Assembly (NCBI GenBank): GCA_021781455.1
Contig: JAJXWV010000077.1
Coordinates: forward strand, 160,855-224,854
Source: Acidobacteriota bacterium
GTDB taxonomy: Bacteria > Acidobacteriota > Thermoanaerobaculia > Gp7-AA8
Length of the DNA: 64,000 nucleotides
Direction of reading: 5' to 3'
Under the pieces are notes generated by a model. That model was not told the origin of the DNA, made no database searches, and was given only the letters and a program-made list of their open reading frames with translations. Shown piece after piece: positions 1 through 8,966 of the stretch. A program made the position numbers and the translations under genes. How positions within the stretch are numbered: the first letter of the stretch is position 1; each line of letters starts with the position of its first letter.

Positions 1-1
1 A

Positions 2-1327
2 TTCGGCTTCGGCGGCATGGACCCGTTCGATTTCTTCTTCGGGCCGAACCAGCAGGGGCCGGGGCAGCGCAACCCGCGGATGCCGCGACGAGGCCAGCCG
101 CAGACGCCGAGCAATCCCGATGACCAGACCGAGCAGCGCGCCGGCGGGTCGGGATTCATCATCTCGCCCGACGGATACATCCTCACCAACAACCACGTGG
201 TGGAAGGCGCCTCCAAGGTGCAGGTCCACTACGGCGCGGACGAGAACGGCAACGGCGGAGAGACGGTCGACGCCAAGATCATCGGCCGCGATCCTTCGAC
301 CGACATCGCCCTTCTGAAGATCGACGTCGGCCATCCGCTTCCCACCGTTCCCCTCGGCGACTCCGACCGCGCTCGCAACGGTGACTGGGCGATCGCCATC
401 GGCAATCCCTACCAGTTCGAGAACACGCTGACCGTCGGCGTCATCTCCGCCAAGGGGCGCGCCCTCGGCCTCAGCGAGGAGACCCGATCCTTCGAGAACT
501 TCATCCAGACCGACGCCGCCATCAACTTCGGCAATTCCGGCGGCCCGCTGCTCAACATCAACGGCGAGGTCGTCGGCATCAACACGGCCATCCGCGGCGG
601 CGGAGCTCAGGGCATCGGCTTCGCCACGCCGATCAACACCGCCAAGCGCCTGCTGCCGCAGCTGAAGCAGGGCAAGGTCGTTCGCGGCTACCTCGGGATG
701 CAGATCACCGAAGTGGGCGAGAACGAGCAGAAGGCCTTCAATCTGCCGGCGGCTCGTGGAGCGCTCGTGCAGATGGTCGAGCCGGGCAAGCCCGCCGATC
801 GCGCCGGGATCCAGCACGGTGACGTCATCGTCGACATCGACGGACGCACGATCCAGAACAACCGCCAGCTCATCGACTACATCTCCTACCTGCCGGTAGG
901 GACGGAGGTGAAGATCGGTCTCATCCGGAACGGCCGGCACATGGTCGTCACGGCCAAGACCGCCGAGCGTCCGCCCGACGTCGCGCAGGCAGAAGAGACG
1001 ACGCCAGGGGCGACCGCTCCGGCGCATGACAAGCTCGGACTGTCGGTCCAGGACCTCACGGCGGGTCTCCGCCAGCAGTACGGGCTTCCGGACAACATCA
1101 CGGGCGTGCTCGTGACCGGTGTCCGCGACGTCTCCGCAGCCGGTGAGGCCGGGTTCAGCGAAGGCGACGTCATCACTGAGCTTCAGGGACAGAAGGTCAC
1201 CAGCGTCGACCAGTTCCGCCGTCTGCTCGACAGCTTCAAGAGCGGCCAGTGGATCCGGATGTACGTGACCACACCGACGCGCCAGGGCCGTCCGTTCTCG
1301 TCCTACCGCGCGCTGCAGATTCCGTAG
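2..1327 (+). CDS. DegP/HtrA-family periplasmic serine protease, 5' end outside the window
   Basis: Envelope quality-control serine endoprotease of the S1C (DegP/DegQ/MucD) family. The frame is already open at base 2 (codons for FGFGG precede the first ATG at 17), so the N-terminus and any signal peptide lie outside the window. Numbered from that ATG, the trypsin-like domain covers about residues 40-215 with His60 (TNNHVV), Asp96 (STDIALL) and Ser174 (GNSGGPLLN) as the catalytic triad. Two PDZ domains follow, about 225-315 and 340-432, the layout of DegP/DegQ rather than one-PDZ DegS. A strong stem-loop follows the stop. The next gene, ftsZ, is convergent, so this gene is not part of the division cluster. 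DegP, DegQ and MucD cannot be told apart without the missing N-terminus. Confidence 0.95.
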   Translation, partial: FGFGGMDPFDFFFGPNQQGPGQRNPRMPRRGQPQTPSNPDDQTEQRAGGSGFIISPDGYILTNNHVVEGASKVQVHYGADENGNGGETVDAKIIGRDPSTDIALLKIDVGHPLPTVPLGDSDRARNGDWAIAIGNPYQFENTLTVGVISAKGRALGLSEETRSFENFIQTDAAINFGNSGGPLLNINGEVVGINTAIRGGGAQGIGFATPINTAKRLLPQLKQGKVVRGYLGMQITEVGENEQKAFNLPAARGALVQMVEPGKPADRAGIQHGDVIVDIDGRTIQNNRQLIDYISYLPVGTEVKIGLIRNGRHMVVTAKTAERPPDVAQAEETTPGATAPAHDKLGLSVQDLTAGLRQQYGLPDNITGVLVTGVRDVSAAGEAGFSEGDVITELQGQKVTSVDQFRRLLDSFKSGQWIRMYVTTPTRQGRPFSSYRALQIP

Positions 1328-1336
1328 TCGAAAGAA

Positions 1337-1367
1337 CGGGGGCGCGGTCGGAAGAACCGCGCCCCCG
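1337..1367. terminator. GC-rich stem-loop after the protease gene
   Basis: A 12-bp perfect stem (1337-1348 with 1356-1367) and a 7-nt loop begin 10 bp after the stop codon. There is no T-run, so it may work as an RNA 3'-end stabiliser or a weak intrinsic terminator between the convergent protease and ftsZ genes. Confidence 0.6.
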
Positions 1368-1434
1368 GAGCAGATGGTCCCGGGTCCCTCTCCCCAGGAC
1401 CGCCCGGCGCACAGGAGGGGTGCGCCTAACAGCA

Positions 1435-1507
1435 GCGGGTAGCGTGTGGCGTGTAGCGGGCAGGAGCCCTTTCGGCCCTGCTCACTACACGCCACCCGCT
1501 ACCCGCT
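1435..1507. repeat. Inverted short-tandem-repeat hairpin, AGCGGGT family
   Basis: The left arm (about 1435-1472) and right arm (about 1478-1507) are inverted copies of GCGGGTAGCG/GTGTAGCGGGCAG-like units. It lies between the convergent 3' ends of the protease gene and ftsZ. The same unit recurs at 13034-13151, 35271-35312 and 55393-55447. Confidence 0.8.
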
Positions 1508-1528
1508 CGTTGTTTCGTGGTTGTCGTC

Positions 1529-2827
1529 CTAGTCGCTGAGATTGCGAATCACCGTCGGAATATCGAGGTCATTGCCGAAATCACTCGACGCCATCGGCCC
1601 GAACCCGCCGCTGCCGTCGGTCCGTGTGGATCCCTTTCGAAAAAACGGGGGATCGTAGATCTCCCCCTCCGCGCCGATCTGAGGCGGCGCCGGCGCTTCC
1701 TGCGTCACCTCGTGCTGGCCGGCCAGGTCTCTCGGCGCGAAAGGCCGATACGGAATCGCGGGAGCCGCCGCCGCGCCGCGCGCTGCCGCCGGTGCCGAGA
1801 GCTGCTCGCCGCGGGTGTTCAGAAATCCCTTGGTGGCGGAGTCGAAACCGGTCGCGATCACCGTGACCTTGACCTCGTCCTTCATGGCCGGGTCGATGAC
1901 GGTGCCGAAGATGATGTTCGCCTCCTCGTCCGCCGCTTCCTGGATGATCGAGGCCGCTTCATGGACCTCGAAGAGCGTCATGTCGCTGCCGCCGGTGACG
2001 TTGATCAGCACGCCCTTGGCGCCTTCGATGGAGGCCTCTTCGAGCAGCGGCGAGGAGATGGCGCGCTGCGCCGCTTCCACCGCGCGATGCTCCCCGCTCG
2101 ACACGCCCGTGCCCATCAGGGCCATGCCCATGCCGTGCATGATCGTCTTCACGTCCGCGAAGTCGAGGTTGATCTCGCCGGGGACGGTGATCAGATCGGA
2201 GATGCCCTGCACGGCCTGCCGCAGGATGTCGTCGGCCATCTTGAAGGCGTCGTTGAGCGAGGTGCCGCGCTCGACGAAGTTCAACAGCCGCTCGTTCGGA
2301 ATCGTGATGAGGGTGTCCACCGTGTCGCGCAAGGCCCGGATCCCCTGCTCGGCCTGGACGCGCCGGCGCTTCCCTTCGAAGGCGAACGGCTTGGTGACCA
2401 CGGCCACGGTCAGCGCGCCCAGCTCCGCCGCCAGCGAGGCGATGATCGGAGCGGCGCCGGTGCCGGTCCCACCGCCCATGCCGGTGGTGATGAAGATCAT
2501 GTCCGCGCCGCTGAGCGCCTCCAGGATCCGGTCGGTGTCCTCCAGCGCGGCCTGCTTGCCGACTTCGGGATTCGCGCCGGCGCCGAGGCCCTTGGTGAGC
2601 TTGCCGCCGATCTGAATCTTGATCGGCGCCAGCGAGTGCCGCATGGCCTGGACGTCGGTGTTCGTGATCATGAACTCCACGCCCCGGATGCCGGCCTGAA
2701 TCATGCGGTTGACGGCGTTCCCACCACCCCCACCAACCCCGATGACTTTGATCTTGGCGGTGAGCTGTTCGTCGTCCATCGTGACCGTCAGCTTCGGATC
2801 GCCAGACTTCTCGTCAAATGTAATCAT
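1529..2827 (-). CDS. ftsZ: Cell division protein FtsZ
   Basis: Tubulin-like GTPase that polymerises into the Z-ring. The glycine-rich start of the GTPase fold is at about residues 28-37 ([10 protein letters not shown]) and the tubulin signature GGGTGTG at 118-124. A variable Pro/Ala-rich linker follows from about 330. The C-terminal peptide [11 protein letters not shown] is the conserved tail that binds FtsA and other tethers. The length (432 aa) is normal. It is the last gene of the dcw cluster, 194 bp downstream of ftsA, and a repeat hairpin fills that gap. A GGGAG-type ribosome site lies upstream of the ATG. Confidence 0.98.
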   Translation of the reverse strand: MITFDEKSGDPKLTVTMDDEQLTAKIKVIGVGGGGGNAVNRMIQAGIRGVEFMITNTDVQAMRHSLAPIKIQIGGKLTKGLGAGANPEVGKQAALEDTDRILEALSGADMIFITTGMGGGTGTGAAPIIASLAAELGALTVAVVTKPFAFEGKRRRVQAEQGIRALRDTVDTLITIPNERLLNFVERGTSLNDAFKMADDILRQAVQGISDLITVPGEINLDFADVKTIMHGMGMALMGTGVSSGEHRAVEAAQRAISSPLLEEASIEGAKGVLINVTGGSDMTLFEVHEAASIIQEAADEEANIIFGTVIDPAMKDEVKVTVIATGFDSATKGFLNTRGEQLSAPAAARGAAAAPAIPYRPFAPRDLAGQHEVTQEAPAPPQIGAEGEIYDPPFFRKGSTRTDGSGGFGPMASSDFGNDLDIPTVIRNLSD

Positions 2828-2886
2828 TAACCGTCTCCCGGAATGGTACCAATTTCTGGCTAGTTTTCGAACAACTATTTACGTGT

Positions 2887-3015
2887 CAGACCGCAGACCA
2901 CAGACCACAGACCACAGACCACAGACCACAGACCACAGACCACAGACCACAGACCGCAGGTCGGGACCGTGGACGCGGAACTCTCTGCGGTCTGCGGTCC
3001 GTGGTCTGCCGTCTG
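2887..3015. repeat. Inverted heptamer array, CAGACCN family
   Basis: The left arm (2887-2959) is about ten tandem 7-nt units CAGACCA/CAGACCG. After a short spacer, the right arm (about 2983-3015) carries the inverted unit (GGTCTGN). It occupies most of the ftsA-ftsZ gap. A one-armed copy lies at 46686-46739. Confidence 0.9.
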
Positions 3016-3021
3016 TTCCTT

Positions 3022-4257
3022 CTAGCTCGACGCAAACCACTGCTTCATCGTGTCCGCCACCCGCGCCAGTCCGCGCCGCGGCTGACGGCTCCTCTTGGCC
3101 TGATGGCGGAAACCCCACAGCAGCAGGCCCGCGGCTGCAGCCCACTCCGGCCCGTTGACCGTGTCGGCCAGGCCGCCCAGACCGCGCGGCACGCCCTTGC
3201 GCGCCTGCTGATCGAAGATCTGCTCGACCATCTCCACGACCCCGTCCATCTCCGCGCCGCCGCCCACCACCACGACGCCCGAACGGATCTCCTTCTCCAG
3301 CCCTACCTTCTCCAGATCGCGGTAGACGAGCTTGGCGATCTCTGCGGCCCGCGGCTCGAGGATTCCGGTCAGCTCCTGCTTGGTGAGGATCTTCGGCGCC
3401 CGTCCGCCGACGGTCGGCACCTCGATGGGATCATCCTCGGTGACCAGCGAGGCCAGCGCGCAGCCGTAGCGCTTCTTGATCCGCTCGGCGTCCTCCATCG
3501 GTGTGCGCAGGACCACGCTGATGTCGCTCGTGAAATGGCCCGCGCCGACCGGCAGCACGTTCGTATGGACGACGTTCCCTTCCAGGAACACTGCGTAATC
3601 GGTCGTGCCGGCGCCGAGGTCCATGAGCAGGACGCCCATCTCGCGCTCGTCCTGGGTGAGCACTGCCTCGGCGGCGGCCAGCTGCTCGAGGACGAGCTCC
3701 TGCACGGCGATGCCGGCCTTGTTCACGCAGGTGAGCACGTTCTGGTTGTGCGTCCGCGCGCCGGTGACGATGTGGACGTTCGCCTCCAGGCGGGTGGCCG
3801 TCATTCCCTGAGGGTCATGGATGCCGTCCTGGCCGTCGACCACGAACTCGCGGGGGATGACGTGCAGCAGTTCCAGCTCCGCCGGGATGTTGATCGACTT
3901 GGAGGCCTCGATGACGCGATCGATGTCGTCCCGCGAGATCTCCTTGCGCTTTCCCATCACCGAGACCACGCCCCGGGAATTGACCGAGCGGATGTGATCG
4001 CCGGCCACGCCGACGTACACCGACTCGATCTGCAGGCCGGCCATGACCTCGGCCTCGTCCACGGCCTTCTTCACGGCGTCAATGGCCTGGTCGAGGTTGA
4101 TGATGTTGCCCCGCCGGGTCCCCTTCATCGGCGAGGTTCCCTTGCCGATGATCTCGATCTGGTTGCGGTCGTTGATCTCGCCGACCAGCACGCAGACCTT
4201 CGACGTCCCGATGTCGAGCGCCACGATGTAGTTTTCTTCGGTCCTTGGCATTGGCAT
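3022..4257 (-). CDS. ftsA: Cell division protein FtsA
   Basis: Actin-like ATPase that tethers FtsZ to the membrane and recruits late division proteins. The N-terminal phosphate-1 motif is seen at residues 11-22 (IVALDIGTSKVC), followed by the SHS2 (1C) insertion characteristic of FtsA, then the phosphate-2 region (LLMDLGAGTTD) and the adenosine motif VVVGGGAEM. The C-terminus (RVADTMKQWFASS) matches the amphipathic membrane-targeting helix. The length, 411 aa, is typical. It sits 33 bp after ftsQ and before ftsZ, the canonical order. Confidence 0.98.
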   Translation of the reverse strand: MPMPRTEENYIVALDIGTSKVCVLVGEINDRNQIEIIGKGTSPMKGTRRGNIINLDQAIDAVKKAVDEAEVMAGLQIESVYVGVAGDHIRSVNSRGVVSVMGKRKEISRDDIDRVIEASKSINIPAELELLHVIPREFVVDGQDGIHDPQGMTATRLEANVHIVTGARTHNQNVLTCVNKAGIAVQELVLEQLAAAEAVLTQDEREMGVLLMDLGAGTTDYAVFLEGNVVHTNVLPVGAGHFTSDISVVLRTPMEDAERIKKRYGCALASLVTEDDPIEVPTVGGRAPKILTKQELTGILEPRAAEIAKLVYRDLEKVGLEKEIRSGVVVVGGGAEMDGVVEMVEQIFDQQARKGVPRGLGGLADTVNGPEWAAAAGLLLWGFRHQAKRSRQPRRGLARVADTMKQWFASS

Positions 4258-4290
4258 CTCCTTCGATGCGCGAGGAATCCCTTCGCGCGC

Positions 4291-5139
4291 TCAGTTCGTG
4301 ATCTGCACGGTGCTGGTGGCCGGCGGCAGCGGTGTCGCGGCCGCGAGCGTCCTCAGTGGTTTGACGATGATGCGGCCGCCGAATCGGAGGTCCGCGTACT
4401 CGATGCCGGCGTGGCCGAACTGCTCGGCCTCGGCGATGGCGTACAACTGGCGCCACTTCGGCGCGATGTCTTCCGCATTGGCGTAGACGTATGCCCCCAG
4501 GCCGCGGTCGAAGATGGCGAACCCGCGCGGCGCCACCGGCTGCAGCTGGGCGATCCGCGAATAGAGCGCCGGATCGCTCTGCCGCAGCGAAGCGAGCAGG
4601 GCCATGGTGCGCTCCAGCTCCGGGCCGGCGGCGTTGGTGATCAGCGGCAGGTCCTTGTCGCCGACCGAGGGCGAGAGGTCGGCGATGACGGTGCCCGTGT
4701 CGTCCACGTAGCGGATCGCGCCGCCGGTCTCGAGCAGCGCCGCGGGCGTGCGCTCGGTGATCTTGATGCGCAGCGTGTCGGGGAGCTTCTTCTCGATGCT
4801 GATGCGGCGGATCCAGGAGATGGAGTCGAGGTCGCGCTGCACGCGGTCGATGTCGATCCGGAAGAGGTTCGCTCCGACGTAGTTGCGGGCGATCGACTCG
4901 ATGGCCGAGCGGGGCGTGTGCACGAAGCCCGCGATCTCGATGTGCTTGACCGCAAACCGCGCGTCGGACTGCGTGTGCCGGTAGAGCCACAGGCCGAAGA
5001 GCGCGACCGCGGCCACGAAGACGACGTTCCGGGCGATGGCCAGGGCGCGTGTCAGCTGAATGCGCCGCTGATTACGGCGCACGCGCCCGACGTCGGATGG
5101 GCGGTGGAAGCGCTGCGTCGACTCGAAGCTCGTGCTCAC
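4291..5139 (-). CDS. ftsQ: Cell division protein FtsQ (DivIB type)
   Basis: Bitopic inner-membrane division protein that bridges early and late divisome components. A basic cytoplasmic N-terminus is followed by one membrane span at about residues 36-53 (NVVFVAAVALFGLWLY). A POTRA domain follows at about 62-130 (KHIEIAGFVHTPRSAI...RIKITERTPAA), then the FtsQ beta domain. The start codon overlaps the murC stop by 4 bp, so the two are translationally coupled. murB and ddl, which usually separate murC and ftsQ, are absent. Confidence 0.95.
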   Translation of the reverse strand: MSTSFESTQRFHRPSDVGRVRRNQRRIQLTRALAIARNVVFVAAVALFGLWLYRHTQSDARFAVKHIEIAGFVHTPRSAIESIARNYVGANLFRIDIDRVQRDLDSISWIRRISIEKKLPDTLRIKITERTPAALLETGGAIRYVDDTGTVIADLSPSVGDKDLPLITNAAGPELERTMALLASLRQSDPALYSRIAQLQPVAPRGFAIFDRGLGAYVYANAEDIAPKWRQLYAIAEAEQFGHAGIEYADLRFGGRIIVKPLRTLAAATPLPPATSTVQITN

Positions 5140-6509
5140 GCCGCGCCTCCACCGGACTCGGCCCGCACCAGCATCTCGGCGATCTCGTTGACGTCGCCGG
5201 CGCCCATGGTGATGAAGATGTCGTTCGGGTCGAGACGCCGGCGCATCTCGTTGTAGATCTCGTTGTTGCTGCGGTCGAGGAACTCGATCCCCGTCTGCTT
5301 CTCCGCGATCAGGCGCGCGGAGATACCCTCCATCGGCTTCTCGCGCGCCGCGTAGATCGGAGCCACGATGGCCACGTCGGCCGTCGAGAGCGCGCTTGCG
5401 AATTCGGCGGCGAAGTCGCGCGTCCTCGAATAGAGGTGCGGCTGGAAGAGCGCCACCACGCGGCGGTGCGGATATCCGCTCCGCGCTGCGGCGATGGTGG
5501 CGCGGATCTCGGTGGGATGGTGCGCGTAGTCGTCGACGATCAGCGCGCCCGTGTAGTCGCCGAGGATCTGGAAGCGGCGGTTCACGCCGAGGTACTTGGC
5601 CAGCGCCGCGGCGATGACCGGCACCTCGACGTGGAGCTCGAGGCCGGCCGCGATGGCCGCCAGGGCGTTGCGCACGTTGTGCAGGCCGGGGACGAAGAGC
5701 TTGAAGAAGCCGGCGCCCGGCACCTCGAACGAAGAGCCGCGCTCGTCGAAGGTGATGCCCTTCGCCGTCACGTCGGCGCCCGCATCGAGGCCGTAGCGGA
5801 CCACGCGCACCTTCGCCGAGTCCAGGCTGTCCAGCACGTCGGCCACGGCCGGATCGTCGATGCAGCCGATGACCGCCCCGCCGGGGCGGACGCCTTGCAG
5901 ATAGACGCGGAAGGCTTCCACGATGTTCTCGAAGGTGCCGTAGTACTCGAGGTGGTCTGCTTCGATGTTCGTGACCACGGCCACCTCGGGGCGAAGGTGA
6001 TGGAAGGTGCGGTCGTACTCGTCGGCCTCCACGACCAGCAGCTCGCCGCGCCCGACTTTCGCGTTCGTGCCGAAGTTGCGGACCATGCCGCCGACCAGGA
6101 CGGTGGGATCGAGACCAGCCTCCTCCAGGATCGTGGCCACCATGGCGGTGGTGGTGGTCTTGCCATGCGTGCCGGCGACGCCGACGGCGCGCTTGCGGTT
6201 GACGATCTCGCCGAGCATCTCGCTGCGGCGGAGGACGGGGAGGCCCGAGGCGTGGGCCGCGTCGATCTCGCGGTTCTCGCCGCGGACGGCCGCGGTGACG
6301 ACGACGAGGTCGATTCCCGCGAGATGAACGGGGTCATGGCCGAGGACGACGGAGACGCCGCGGCTCCGGAGCAGATCGGTGGCATCGGAGGCCTTGAGGT
6401 CGCATCCGGAGACGGTGAAGCCCGACGCCGCCAGGACTTCCGCGATGCCGCTCATGCCGATCCCGCCGATGCCGACGAAGTGGATCGATTTAATGTCATC
6501 AAAATTCAT
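5136..6509 (-). CDS. murC: UDP-N-acetylmuramate--L-alanine ligase MurC
   Basis: Cytoplasmic Mur ligase that adds L-Ala to UDP-MurNAc, the first step of stem-peptide synthesis. The N-terminal Rossmann motif is at residues 9-20 (IHFVGIGGIGMS). The ATP-binding P-loop GTHGKT is at 113-118. The central domain carries the EADEYD and HHPTEI motifs diagnostic of MurC. The length, 457 aa, is normal. It overlaps ftsQ downstream and lies 54 bp after murG, in the expected order murG-murC. Confidence 0.98.
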   Translation of the reverse strand: MNFDDIKSIHFVGIGGIGMSGIAEVLAASGFTVSGCDLKASDATDLLRSRGVSVVLGHDPVHLAGIDLVVVTAAVRGENREIDAAHASGLPVLRRSEMLGEIVNRKRAVGVAGTHGKTTTTAMVATILEEAGLDPTVLVGGMVRNFGTNAKVGRGELLVVEADEYDRTFHHLRPEVAVVTNIEADHLEYYGTFENIVEAFRVYLQGVRPGGAVIGCIDDPAVADVLDSLDSAKVRVVRYGLDAGADVTAKGITFDERGSSFEVPGAGFFKLFVPGLHNVRNALAAIAAGLELHVEVPVIAAALAKYLGVNRRFQILGDYTGALIVDDYAHHPTEIRATIAAARSGYPHRRVVALFQPHLYSRTRDFAAEFASALSTADVAIVAPIYAAREKPMEGISARLIAEKQTGIEFLDRSNNEIYNEMRRRLDPNDIFITMGAGDVNEIAEMLVRAESGGGAA

Positions 6510-6563
6510 TCTGAACGTGGCGTCTTAATATGAAAGTTTAAGTTTGCCTAGAGGACAACGCAA

Positions 6564-7655
6564 TTAGTTTCTCCGTAACGAGTCGATGTAATCGACAATC
6601 TTTTTCGTTGCATCGGGAGTGGAGAGCGACTTCGCCGCCACCCCCATCCGCCGGGCCCGTTCCGGGTCGACGGCGATCTCGGAGATTGCGGCGGCCAGGC
6701 GCTCCGGAGTGAGCCGCGCTTCGGTGATGACGATCGCGCCGCCGGCTCTCTCCACCACACGTGCATTCATCTCCTGGTGATTGCTCGCGGCCGCGGCGAA
6801 GGGAACCAGGATCGCCGCACGCCCGACCGCGGCGAGCTCACCCAGAGTCATGGCCCCGGCCCGGCTGACCACCAGGTCCGCCGATGCGATCTCGTCGACG
6901 ATCGGATCGATGTAAGGCACGACGCGCGCATTCGCGAACGCCGAGGCGCGGTAGGCCGCCTTCACCTGTTCCAACTCGCGCGGCCCGGTCTGGTGCGTGA
7001 TCTCGAGGCGATCGCGGAGCCGCGCCAGGAACAGCAGCGCGCCGGTCATGGCCTCGTTGAGCGCGTGCGAGCCCTGCGATCCGCCGAACAGAAGCAGGCG
7101 ACGACGCCCCTCTGCGGCTGGCGCCCGGCGGTCCGGTGCCTCGAGGAACTCCCTCCGCACCGGATCTCCGGTGACGACGCCGTCGGGCCGCTTCAGCCGC
7201 GGCAGCGCATCCGCGAAGCCGACGGTCACACCCCTGACGAATCTCGCCAGGATGCGATTGGCCAGACCCGGAAATGCGTCGAGCTCGTGGATCGTCGTCG
7301 GGACGCCGCGGAGTCTCGCTGCCAGAAGCACCGGCCCCGTCGAATAGCCGCCGACGCCTGCCACAACGTCCGGCCTGAGCGTCCCGATGAGCCGCCACGC
7401 CTGAACGAGTCCAACCGGCAGGCGGAGCAGGTTCTTCACGAGTTCCACCGGGCCCTTGCCCTTCAGCCCGCCCGCCGAGATGAAGTGGATCTCGAACCCC
7501 GCCTTCGGAACGATCGTCTTTTCAAGACCGTACTCGGTGCCGACGAAGACGACCCTCCGCTCGCTTCCCCGCGCGACGAACTCCCGGGCAATGGCGATGG
7601 CCGGGTAGATGTGCCCACCCGTCCCACCACCCGCGATCATGAGGGTGTCAGGCAT
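6564..7655 (-). CDS. murG: Undecaprenyldiphospho-muramoylpentapeptide N-acetylglucosaminyltransferase MurG
   Basis: GT28 glycosyltransferase on the inner face of the membrane; it adds GlcNAc to lipid I to make lipid II. The N-terminal glycine-rich acceptor loop GGGTGGHIYPA lies at residues 8-18. A second glycine-rich stretch (LLFGGSQGSHALN) and the UDP-GlcNAc motif (VVSRAGAMTLGELAAVGRAAILVP) sit in the C-terminal half. The length, 363 aa, is standard. A perfect repeat hairpin separates it from ftsW upstream. Confidence 0.98.
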   Translation of the reverse strand: MPDTLMIAGGGTGGHIYPAIAIAREFVARGSERRVVFVGTEYGLEKTIVPKAGFEIHFISAGGLKGKGPVELVKNLLRLPVGLVQAWRLIGTLRPDVVAGVGGYSTGPVLLAARLRGVPTTIHELDAFPGLANRILARFVRGVTVGFADALPRLKRPDGVVTGDPVRREFLEAPDRRAPAAEGRRRLLLFGGSQGSHALNEAMTGALLFLARLRDRLEITHQTGPRELEQVKAAYRASAFANARVVPYIDPIVDEIASADLVVSRAGAMTLGELAAVGRAAILVPFAAAASNHQEMNARVVERAGGAIVITEARLTPERLAAAISEIAVDPERARRMGVAAKSLSTPDATKKIVDYIDSLRRN

Positions 7656-7670
7656 GCCACCGCCCTCCCG

Positions 7671-7740
7671 GATCGCAGATGGCAGATCGCAGATCGCAGG
7701 TGTGGCCTCCCCTGCGATCTGCGATCTGCCATCTGCGATC
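7671..7740. repeat. Perfect 30-bp inverted heptamer array, GATCGCA family
   Basis: The left arm 7671-7700 is four 7-nt units, the second a variant (GATGGCA). The right arm 7711-7740 is its exact reverse complement, variant unit included, across a 10-nt loop. It lies between ftsW and murG. Related copies are at 48725-48817 and, in fragments, near 62703 and 63588. Confidence 0.95.
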
Positions 7741-7775
7741 TGTTCCGTTCACGCCCATCTCGCCCGCCCTCATGG

Positions 7776-8873
7776 TCAACTCGATTGTTGCGACAGATTC
7801 AGAAGTGCCCCCACCGCGATGAGGCTCGCGATCAGAGATGACCCGCCGTAGCTCACCAGCGGCAGGGGCAGGCCCTTGGTCGGCAGCAGGCAGAGCGCGA
7901 CGCTGATGTTGATCAGCGCCTGCACACTGATCATCAGCGTGAATCCGATGGCCGCGAAGAACGCGAAACGCTCCTGGCTGTACCGCGCCACCCGGAAGCC
8001 GCGCCACGCCAGGAACGCGAACGCCGAGATCAGAAGCAGCGCCCCCACCAGCCCCAGCTCCTCGCCGATGATCGAAAAGATGAAATCCGTGTGCGGCTCG
8101 GGCAGGAAGAACAGCTTCTGCCTGCCGTTGCCGATCCCCAGCCCCCTCAGCCCGCCCGTGCCGACGGCGATCAGCGACTGCATCGCCTGGAAACCCTTCC
8201 CCAGTGGATCGGCCTCGGGATTGAGAAATGTAAACAGCCGGTCGCGGCGATACGCCGCCCCGAGAACCAGCGCCACACCCGCCGGGATCAGAGCGAGCGA
8301 AAAGAGCGCCACGCGCCGCCAGGCGATCCCCGCCGCGAAGACCATCCCCGCAGCGACGAGCACGACGGTCGTGGCCGTTCCGAAATCCGGCTCGAGCAGA
8401 ATCAGCCCGGCCACCAGCGCCAGCACCGAGCCCAGCGGCAGCAGCGTCGTGGTGAGCTCGTTGATGCGATCCTCGCGGCGCGCCAGGTAATCCGCCAGGA
8501 ACAGCACGACCACCGGCTTGGCAAACTCCGACGGCTGCAGCTGGAAGTGCCGCAGCACGATCCAGCGATGCGTCCCGTTGATCGGCGTTTCGAAGAGCGC
8601 CACGATCAGGGCCAGCAGCACCCCGCCCATGACGGTGTAAATGAAGCGGCGGTCGGCGAAACGGTGGAAATCGACGTGCATGAGCACGACCATGAGCGCG
8701 CCGCCGGCAATGAGCCAGGTGCACTGGCGCGTGAGGAAGTAGTAGGGATTCCCGGCGCCGAACTTCTGCGTCGCGATGATCGCCGAGGCGCTGTAGATCA
8801 TCACCAGGCCGATCACGACGATCAGCATGGCGGCGCCGAAGAGCCAGGTGTCGTATGAGAGTTTCTTACTCAT
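7776..8873 (-). CDS. ftsW: SEDS peptidoglycan glycosyltransferase FtsW
   Basis: Polytopic SEDS-family lipid II polymerase acting at the septum with the FtsI transpeptidase. About ten membrane spans are visible, starting at residues 9-30 (LFGAAMLIVVIGLVMIYSASAI). The SEDS signature is near the C-terminus (LPTKGLPLPLVSYGGSSLIASL). I chose the ATG at 8873 (MSKKLSYD, 365 aa). The frame stays open to 8957, but the extra 28 codons only translate a repeat array. The spacer to murD is that array. Confidence 0.95.
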   Translation of the reverse strand: MSKKLSYDTWLFGAAMLIVVIGLVMIYSASAIIATQKFGAGNPYYFLTRQCTWLIAGGALMVVLMHVDFHRFADRRFIYTVMGGVLLALIVALFETPINGTHRWIVLRHFQLQPSEFAKPVVVLFLADYLARREDRINELTTTLLPLGSVLALVAGLILLEPDFGTATTVVLVAAGMVFAAGIAWRRVALFSLALIPAGVALVLGAAYRRDRLFTFLNPEADPLGKGFQAMQSLIAVGTGGLRGLGIGNGRQKLFFLPEPHTDFIFSIIGEELGLVGALLLISAFAFLAWRGFRVARYSQERFAFFAAIGFTLMISVQALINISVALCLLPTKGLPLPLVSYGGSSLIASLIAVGALLNLSQQSS

Positions 8874-8888
8874 TGCGGACTTGTTCCC

Positions 8889-8960
8889 GGGTTGCGCGGT
8901 TTCGCGGTTGCGCGGTTCCGCGGTGGTGGGGCGTACTGACACCTCGCAACCTCGCAACCC
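8889..8960. repeat. Inverted octamer array, CGCGGTTN/GAGGTTGC family
   Basis: The left arm (8889-8924) is built of 8-nt CGCGGTTN units. The right arm (8942-8959) is CTCGCAAC units. It fills the murD-ftsW gap and adds a spurious open extension to ftsW. Confidence 0.85.
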
Positions 8961-8966
8961 GGTGGC

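Noticed and set aside
1517..2830. Long plus-strand open frame antisense to ftsZ
   Set aside because: It is a GC-rich shadow of ftsZ with His/Arg/Asp-rich composition and no family match.
2887..3015. CRISPR array
   Set aside because: Units are 7 nt with no spacers, the arms are inverted, and no cas gene is present anywhere in the window.
3001..5256. 751-codon plus-strand frame over ftsA and ftsQ
   Set aside because: It covers two clear minus-strand genes and has shadow-like composition.
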